DNA of 64,000 nucleotides from Candidatus Competibacteraceae bacterium (GTDB taxonomy: Bacteria; Pseudomonadota; Gammaproteobacteria; Competibacterales; Competibacteraceae), in contig JADJQQ010000018.1 in NCBI GenBank assembly GCA_016712625.1, positions 1 to 64,000 on the forward strand, given 5' to 3'. Positions 58,916 to 64,000 of the stretch are shown here, piece after piece. How positions within the stretch are numbered: position 1 is the stretch's first letter; the number at the start of each line of letters is the position of its first letter. The translations under genes were made by a program, and so were the position numbers. A model generated the notes under the pieces. That model ran no database searches. It was given only the letters and a program-made list of their open reading frames with translations, and had not been told where the DNA came from.

Positions 58916-60355
58916 ATGAAATCCAGTGATCTGGCCGCCCTGCTCGATGAGCCGGCCTGCGACCACAACCTGAAAGGCAAAACGGGTTGCGCTCGGCCCA
59001 CACCGGGCGCAACCGCTGGCGGCTGTACTTTCGACGGTGCGCAGATCGCCTTGCTGCCCATCGCCGATGTCGCCCACATCGTGCACGGCCCCAGCGGCTG
59101 CGCCGGCAGCTCCTGGGATAACCGCGGGGCGCGCTCCAGCGGCCCGACCCTGTACAAGATCGGCATGACCACCGATTTGAGCGAGCAGGACGTGATCATG
59201 GGCCGCGGCGAGAAACGGCTGTTTCACGCCATCAAGCAGGCCGTGGACCGCTATTCGCCAGCGGCGGTGTTCGTCTACAGCACCTGCGTCACCGCCCTGA
59301 TCGGCGATGATCTGGAAGCGACCTGCAAGGCCGCCGCCGCCCGCTGGGGCGTGCCGGTGATTCCGGTGGACGCCGCCGGCTTTTACGGCAATAAAAACCT
59401 CGGCAACCGGCTGGCGGGCGAAGCGATGTTGCAATACGTGGTCGGCGGGCGCGAGCCGGAACCGCCGCCGGTCGATCCCGTCCGGCCCGACCTGCGCGTC
59501 CGCGACGTTAACTTGATCGGCGAATACAACATCGCCGGCGAATTCTGGCACACCCTGCCGCTGTTCGACGAGCTGGGGCTTAGGGTGCTGTGCGCTTTGT
59601 CCGGCGACGCCCGCTTTGCCGAGGTACAGACCATGCACCGGGCCGAGGCGACCATGGTGGTGTGCTCTCGCGCCATGCTCAACGTCGCCCGCAAGCTCAA
59701 GGAATCTTACGGTATCCCCTGGTTTGAAGGCAGTTTCTACGGCATCAACGATGTGTCCGCCGCCCTGCGCGACTTCGCCCGACTGCTGGACGACGCGGAC
59801 TTGAGCGCCCGAACCGAAACGCTGATCGCCCGCGAGGAAGCCCGGCTCGCCGTCGAATTAGCCCCTTGGCGCGAGCGATTGCGCGGCCGACGGGCGTTGC
59901 TCTACACCGGCGGGGTCAAATCCTGGTCCATCGTCGCCGCCTTGCAGGATTTGGGGATACAGGTGGTGGCGACCGGCACCAAGAAATCGACCGAGGAAGA
60001 CAAGGCGCGGATCAAGGCGCTAATGGGCGAGGATGCCCAGATGATCGAGGACGGCAACGCTCGCCAGTTGTTGAACTTGGCCCGCCAGCATCGGGCCGAC
60101 ATTCTGATCGCCGGCGGACGTAACCAGTACACCGCCCTCAAGGCCCGGCTGCCGTTCCTGGACGTGAACCAGGAACGCGAACACGGTTACGCCGGCTACC
60201 AGGGCATGATGACCTTGGCGCGGCAACTGACTCGCGCCCTGGAAAACCCGGTGTGGGAAGCGGTGCGGCGGCCCGCTCCTTGGCGCGTACTCCCCTCGCC
60301 CGCCAGCAGGAGAGGAGCCGGGGTTGAGGGTAGATTGGAGGTACGCCATGGCTGA
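58916..60355 (+). CDS. nifE: NifE, FeMo-cofactor scaffold alpha chain
   Basis: This is the NifD-like half of the NifEN scaffold where NifB-co matures. It contains [55 protein letters not shown] and [19 protein letters not shown]. The 479-residue chain ends in a proline/arginine-rich tail ([27 protein letters not shown]) that looks like late extension into the nifN start. It overlaps nifN by 8 bases. Confidence 0.97.
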   Translation: MKSSDLAALLDEPACDHNLKGKTGCARPTPGATAGGCTFDGAQIALLPIADVAHIVHGPSGCAGSSWDNRGARSSGPTLYKIGMTTDLSEQDVIMGRGEKRLFHAIKQAVDRYSPAAVFVYSTCVTALIGDDLEATCKAAAARWGVPVIPVDAAGFYGNKNLGNRLAGEAMLQYVVGGREPEPPPVDPVRPDLRVRDVNLIGEYNIAGEFWHTLPLFDELGLRVLCALSGDARFAEVQTMHRAEATMVVCSRAMLNVARKLKESYGIPWFEGSFYGINDVSAALRDFARLLDDADLSARTETLIAREEARLAVELAPWRERLRGRRALLYTGGVKSWSIVAALQDLGIQVVATGTKKSTEEDKARIKALMGEDAQMIEDGNARQLLNLARQHRADILIAGGRNQYTALKARLPFLDVNQEREHGYAGYQGMMTLARQLTRALENPVWEAVRRPAPWRVLPSPASRRGAGVEGRLEVRHG

Positions 60356-61772
60356 AATCCTCGGTCGTTCCAAGCCGCTAGCGGTCAGCCCGCTAAAAAC
60401 CAGCCAACCGCTGGGCGCGAGTTTGGCGGTGCTCGGCCTCAACCGCGCCATGCCGCTGTTGCACGGCGCGCAGGGTTGCACCGCGTTCGCCAAGGTGTTT
60501 CTCGTGCGGCATTTCCGCGAGCCGATTCCGCTGCAAAGCACCGCGATGGACCCGATCAGCAGCATCATGGGCGCGGACGACAACGTGATCGCGGCTTTGC
60601 GGACTATAGCCGAGAAGAACCGCCCGGCCGCTATCGGTCTGCTGACCACGGGGTTGTCGGAAGCGCAAGGGACCGATATTCAGCGGGTACTGAAAGTATT
60701 CCGCGCCCGCTATCCCGAATTTCAGAACGTGCGGATCGTGGCGGCCAACACGCCCGATTTCGGCGGTTGCCTGGAAAGCGGCTTCGCGCTGGCGGTCGAG
60801 GCCATGATCGACGCTTGGGTGCCTCCGGCAGAACAAGCCGGTACCCGGCCGGGCCGCCGCTCCCATCAAATCAACGTGCTGTGCGGCTCGCTGCTGACGC
60901 CGGGCGATCTGGACAGCCTGCGTGAGCTGATTGAGCATTTTGGCTTAAATCCGGTGTTGATTCCCGATCTGTCCGATTCGCTGGACGGGCATCTCGACGC
61001 CGAGGATTTTTCGCCGGTCACCGTCGGCGGCACACCGCTGTCCGCTTTCGCCACCCTAGGCGACGCCGCCGCGACCCTGGTGGTCGGCCCTTCGCTGTAT
61101 CCCGCCGCCGAGCGGCTGGAGCGGCGCACCGGGGTTCCGACGCATCGCTTCGATCACTTATACGGGCTGGACGCCAACGACCGGCTGGTGATGACCTTGG
61201 CCGGCATTGCCGGACAGGTCGTGTCGGCGCGGCTGGAGCGGCGGCGAGCACGGTTGCAGGACGCGCTGCTCGACACCCATTTCCTGCTGGGGCAAACCCG
61301 GATCGCCATCGGGGCCGATCCCGATTTGCTAAACGCCTTCAGTGCGCTGCTGGCCGAAACCGGGGCGGAAGTCGTGGCGGCGGTCGCATCCAGCCGCTCG
61401 GCGCTGTTGCTGCGCACGCCCCTACCGAAAATCCAGATCGGCGATCTGGAAGATTTGGAGGATCTGGGGCGCGCGCGGGGGGTGGAACTGGTGATCAGTA
61501 ACGCCCACGCCACGACGATGGCCGAGCGGCTCGGTGTTCCGCTGCTGCGAGCCGGTGTCCCCCAGTACGACCGCATCGGCGGTTACCAGCGAGCTTGGAT
61601 CGGCTACGACGGCAGCCGGCAACTGTTGTTCGAGCTGGCCAATACCCTGTTGGAACAAGCTGAACACGGCGTCGCGCCCTATCACTCGCTCTATTCTCGC
61701 AAGACCGATTCCCGACAGGAGGCGAGTTATGGCGCTTCGCAGACATCTACGCATTTTGACCGGCGGCATTGA
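60348..61772 (+). CDS. nifN: NifN, FeMo-cofactor scaffold beta chain
   Basis: The 474-residue NifK-like partner of NifE begins [49 protein letters not shown] and shows [25 protein letters not shown] and [14 protein letters not shown]. The start at 60,348 is set by this conserved N-terminus; it lies inside the last codons of nifE. The C-terminus reads [36 protein letters not shown], standard for NifN. Confidence 0.97.
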   Translation: MAEILGRSKPLAVSPLKTSQPLGASLAVLGLNRAMPLLHGAQGCTAFAKVFLVRHFREPIPLQSTAMDPISSIMGADDNVIAALRTIAEKNRPAAIGLLTTGLSEAQGTDIQRVLKVFRARYPEFQNVRIVAANTPDFGGCLESGFALAVEAMIDAWVPPAEQAGTRPGRRSHQINVLCGSLLTPGDLDSLRELIEHFGLNPVLIPDLSDSLDGHLDAEDFSPVTVGGTPLSAFATLGDAAATLVVGPSLYPAAERLERRTGVPTHRFDHLYGLDANDRLVMTLAGIAGQVVSARLERRRARLQDALLDTHFLLGQTRIAIGADPDLLNAFSALLAETGAEVVAAVASSRSALLLRTPLPKIQIGDLEDLEDLGRARGVELVISNAHATTMAERLGVPLLRAGVPQYDRIGGYQRAWIGYDGSRQLLFELANTLLEQAEHGVAPYHSLYSRKTDSRQEASYGASQTSTHFDRRH

Positions 61773-62268
61773 TCCTGCCCGTTTGAGGTGCGTTACCGCA
61801 TGTTGGCCCTCGGCAGCAGATAGGGAACCTACCATGACCCCCGTTTTAAAAGTGGCCTTCGCCACCAGCGACCGCCACAAAGTCGACCAGCATTTCGGCG
61901 CGGCCAACGCACTGTTGATTTACGAGGTCGGCCCGGATCGGGCGAGCGTGAGCGCGTTCGCCCAATTTGGCGATCTTGACCAGGACGGCCACGAAGGCAA
62001 GCTGGCCGCCAAGTTCGCCCTATTGCAGGGCTGCGCCGTGGTGTACTGCCAAGCCATCGGCGGCTCCGCCATCCAGCAATTACTTGGCCTGGGGGTACAG
62101 CCGGTGCGGGTGGAAGCCGATACTCCGATTATGCCGTTGCTGACCGAACTGCAAGTGGGCTTGCGCCGCGGCGCGGGGCCGGCCTGGCTGCAACGGCTCA
62201 TCGCCCGCCAAGGCCAAACCGACGCCGCGCGATTCGCCGTGATGGAGGCGGACGGCTGGCAAGATTAG
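61729..62268 (+). CDS. nifX: NifX, FeMo-cofactor precursor carrier
   Basis: The conserved core starts [31 protein letters not shown] and ends [31 protein letters not shown]. Two starts are possible in the same frame: 61,729 ([10 protein letters not shown], with AGGAGG seven bases before it) and 61,834 (MTPVLKVAF, weak ribosome site). I choose 61,729 because of the ribosome site and because short NifX leaders of this kind exist. It then overlaps the nifN end by 44 bases and gives 179 residues. Confidence 0.85.
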   Translation: MALRRHLRILTGGIDPARLRCVTACWPSAADREPTMTPVLKVAFATSDRHKVDQHFGAANALLIYEVGPDRASVSAFAQFGDLDQDGHEGKLAAKFALLQGCAVVYCQAIGGSAIQQLLGLGVQPVRVEADTPIMPLLTELQVGLRRGAGPAWLQRLIARQGQTDAARFAVMEADGWQD

Positions 62269-62280
62269 CGAATTCTTCAC

Positions 62281-62316
62281 GGGGTCCGGCCGGATCGAAG
62301 ATCCGCGCCGGACCCC
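62281..62316. promoter_or_regulatory. Strong hairpin between nifX and fdxB
   Basis: GGGGTCCGGC and GCCGGACCCC form a perfect 10-base outer stem. Inside, CGGATC-GAA-GATCCG adds 6 pairs with one bulged C. No T-run follows, so it looks like an RNA-stability or attenuation element rather than a simple terminator. A good ribosome site (GAGGT) follows for fdxB. Confidence 0.75.
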
Positions 62317-62340
62317 CTTCAAACCTGCGAGGTAAAAACT

Positions 62341-62655
62341 ATGGGCGCTGACCCCATCATCACCGGTATCACGCGCGGCGGCACAGTCTGGACACCTCAG
62401 TTCGTGACCGTGCTCGACGAGGGAAAGTGCATCGGTTGCGGTCGCTGTTTCAAGGTCTGTCCGCGCGATGTGCTGACTATCGTGCAAAGGGCTGTCGATG
62501 ACATCGATTTTGATGATGACGACGATGATGACGATGACAGCGATAATTCCTTCATGACGCTGACTAACCCGATGGATTGCATCGGCTGCGAAGCCTGTTC
62601 ACGGGTTTGCCCCAAGACGTGCTTCACCCACGCGGAACTGCCACTGGCGGCTTGA
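62341..62655 (+). CDS. fdxB: FdxB-type nif ferredoxin (ferredoxin III)
   Basis: The 104-residue protein has CIGCGRCFKVCPRDVLTI and CIGCEACSRVCPKTCFTHAE for two 4Fe-4S clusters. Between them a run of acidic residues (IDFDDDDDDDDDSDNSF) replaces the usual shorter acidic linker. The C-terminal CPKTCFTHAEL is the family mark. It probably passes electrons in cofactor synthesis or to nitrogenase. Confidence 0.93.
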   Translation: MGADPIITGITRGGTVWTPQFVTVLDEGKCIGCGRCFKVCPRDVLTIVQRAVDDIDFDDDDDDDDDSDNSFMTLTNPMDCIGCEACSRVCPKTCFTHAELPLAA

Positions 62656-62779
62656 ATCCGCAGTGTCGGCCTCTTGAGTTATCCAGCCTTCCGATCAACG
62701 GTGCGTTCGCTGTGCTACCGAGCGCGGGGAGCATCACGTTCACACCGGGCATGATCGCACGAACTTCATGGGGAAATTG

Positions 62780-63214
62780 ATGATGTGCATCAGTGCGAGA
62801 AACCAATTTTTTGGACGGGTGGTCCGTCTAAACCTGGGACCAATCAACGCCGAAGTCGGCGTCGATATTGGCGGTGGTGACAACATCACCGCGTTGATCA
62901 CGCGCCCCAGCGTTGAAAGTCTCAACATTCAGGAAGGCAGTGAATTGATTGCACTGGTGAAAGCATCCTCGGTGATCGTCATGACAGGCGATGCCAAGCT
63001 GAAGCTCAGTGCCCGCAATCAACTGCGCGGCACGGTGGCGGACTGTAAGAAAGGCGCGGTCAACGGCGAAATCACTCTAGAGTTAACGAGCGGCAAGACC
63101 GTCACCGCCGCTATCACCAACGCCAGCATTGACGGCCTCAGTCTCAAGCCAGGCGACGCGGCGGTGGCCATCATCAAATCGTCTAGCGTCATTTTGGGCG
63201 TAGCTACTTCATAA
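62780..63214 (+). CDS. Tandem-Mop molybdate-binding protein (molbindin)
   Basis: Two Mop/TOBE domains lie in a row, each starting SARNQ: SARNQFFGRVVRLNLGPINAEVGVDI (residues about 4-70) and SARNQLRGTVADCKKGAVNGEITLEL (about 74-144), each closing with a K-S/A-S-S-V motif. This is the ModG layout. It would store or buffer molybdate for nitrogenase. The start is at one of two adjacent ATG codons (62,780 or 62,783). The position in the nif cluster supports the role. Confidence 0.9.
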   Translation: MMCISARNQFFGRVVRLNLGPINAEVGVDIGGGDNITALITRPSVESLNIQEGSELIALVKASSVIVMTGDAKLKLSARNQLRGTVADCKKGAVNGEITLELTSGKTVTAAITNASIDGLSLKPGDAAVAIIKSSSVILGVATS

Positions 63215-63401
63215 GCAAACTCAGAACGGGATACTGAGCGCTGCCAGGCGGCCCCGCAGGCGCGCTTGGTATTTTTACGGCCGATACGTATTCATTCCTG
63301 ATTCTATCCGGTCGCGCGGGAGCCAGTGGGTGATAAGGTCTTTTGCTCTTTTGGAAATCCACACATGGCGGTTTTTGAGAGCCGAGTGAAGTTATTTCCC
63401 G
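63215..63401. other. Intergenic region before the nifV promoter
   Basis: Nothing recognisable apart from GC-rich short repeats just after the molbindin stop (CAGGCGG/CCCGCAGG). No terminator with a T-run was found. Confidence 0.5.
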
Positions 63402-63417
63402 TTGTCGCTTTCATCAC
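63402..63417. promoter_or_regulatory. NifA-binding site upstream of nifV
   Basis: TGT-CGCTTTCATC-ACA is an exact TGT-N10-ACA with TTGT/ACAA symmetry, about 88 bases before the -24 element. Confidence 0.8.
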
Positions 63418-63503
63418 AACACCCGCATAAAACCTGTCAGAAACCTCTCGCAAACCTCGGAACAAACGTAGCCAAGCCATTGTTAAAAGAGCCATTGAGA
63501 GCG

Positions 63504-63520
63504 CTGGCACGGACTTTGTA
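63504..63520 (+). promoter_or_regulatory. Sigma-54 promoter of nifV
   Basis: CTGGCACGGACTTTGTA has a perfect -24 (CTGGCACG), while the -12 reads TTGT instead of TTGC. It lies 39 bases before the nifV ATG. Confidence 0.7.
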
Positions 63521-63558
63521 AATTCCTTGATGATTCTTTCCAAAGCGAGGCCGCCGCC

Positions 63559-64000
63559 ATGATCGTCAATACCCGCGCTATCGTCATCGACGACACCACC
63601 TTGCGTGACGGCGAACAATCGGCGGGGGTCGCCTTCAGTCACGCTGAGAAACACGCCATCGCCGTTGACTTAGCTGCGCTGGGCGTGCCGGAGTTGGAAG
63701 TCGGCATACCAGCGATGGGCGCGGAAGAACGTGAGAGCATCCGCGATCTCGCGGGGCTGGAGTTAAACGCGACGCTGCTGGTGTGGAGCCGGATGCACGA
63801 GCGGGATATAAAGCTATGCGCTGGTCTCGGCGTGAACGCCGTAGATTTGTCCCTGCCACTTTCCGACCAACAACTCCGCTACAAGCTGGGCTGGACCCGC
63901 GCACAAGCCTTGGCCGCCATCCGCCGCTGCGTGCCGCAGGCGCTCGATTTGGGATTAGATGTGATCGTCGGCGGCGAAGACTCGTCGCGCGCCGATCCCG
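63559..64000 (+). CDS. nifV: NifV, homocitrate synthase (5' part)
   Basis: It condenses acetyl-CoA and 2-oxoglutarate to homocitrate, the organic ligand of FeMo-co. It begins MIVNTRAIVIDDTTLRDGEQSAGVAFSHAEK (the DTTLRDGEQ motif of the family, with active-site Arg and Asp), then VPELEVGIPAMG and NAVDLSLPLSDQQLRYKLGWTR. The open frame runs off the window after 147 codons. It is in its own transcription unit with NifA and sigma-54 sites. Confidence 0.96.
   Translation, partial: MIVNTRAIVIDDTTLRDGEQSAGVAFSHAEKHAIAVDLAALGVPELEVGIPAMGAEERESIRDLAGLELNATLLVWSRMHERDIKLCAGLGVNAVDLSLPLSDQQLRYKLGWTRAQALAAIRRCVPQALDLGLDVIVGGEDSSRADP

Overview
The window looks like a piece of a free-living, nitrogen-fixing, GC-rich gammaproteobacterium, possibly from a metagenome. 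The main reasons are a NifL-NifA regulator pair next to rnfABCDGE, the gammaproteobacterial-type nif order, Pst/PHO-box phosphate control, and a DraT nitrogenase-reductase switch. A Competibacteraceae- or Chromatiales-like organism would fit, but no rRNA is present to settle this.

Layout. (1) 1-14.0 kb is a phosphate-starvation island: pstSCAB on the minus strand, divergent from btaA-btaB-plcP, then a di-haem-type lipoprotein and phoX on the minus strand, then a glycosyltransferase (agt-like), a PAP2 phosphatase, olsB and olsA on the plus strand. Near-perfect PHO boxes lie between pstS and btaA, and a weaker one precedes phoX. Together these genes would take up phosphate, strip phospholipid headgroups and replace them with betaine, glyco- and ornithine lipids. 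Every gene here is broken by many small indels and some substitutions. (2) 14.3-18.3 kb is transposon debris (Tn3-family, IS4-family) with two toxin-antitoxin pairs, MazEF and a PIN/AbrB pair. (3) 18.4-20.5 kb holds one large unrecognised gene, frameshifted, with a coiled coil and a hydrophobic hairpin-like core that could be membrane-inserting. (4) 20.7-32.7 kb is a minus-strand type III-D CRISPR effector operon: a Card1/Can2-like CARF protein, an HD-less Cas10 with GGDD, three RAMP proteins, Csx10, Csx19, and an AAA ATPase. A Csm6 (NE0113-type) remnant and a UmuC fragment flank it. No repeat array, cas1, cas2 or cas6 is visible. (5) 32.7-38.7 kb is a second mobile zone: serine recombinase, broken YdjM-like membrane protein, AbrB/Doc pair, two inverted paralogous ATPase fragments, FrmR and DUF4143 fragments, and an IS6-family element with an internal deletion.

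(6) 38.8-64.0 kb is a well-preserved nitrogen-fixation region: rnfABCDGEH (minus), then nifL-nifA, an unrecognised macrodomain-like gene, nifB-ferredoxins-nifQ, draT (minus), nifHDK-nifT-nifY-nifF-nifEN-nifX-fdxB, a tandem Mop molbindin, and the start of nifV. The Rnf complex would drive low-potential electrons to flavodoxin or ferredoxin for nitrogenase. NifB, NifEN, NifX, NifQ, NifV and Mop serve FeMo-cofactor supply, and DraT would switch NifH off at Arg102. Sigma-54 -24/-12 elements paired with NifA sites (TGT-N10-ACA) can be read directly upstream of rnfA/nifL, nifB, nifH and nifV.

Reading-frame integrity rises from left to right: dense breaks in 1-18 kb, occasional ones in 18-38 kb, and only one (rnfE) in the last 25 kb. 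This may reflect sequence quality rather than biology, so the left half should be treated as provisional.
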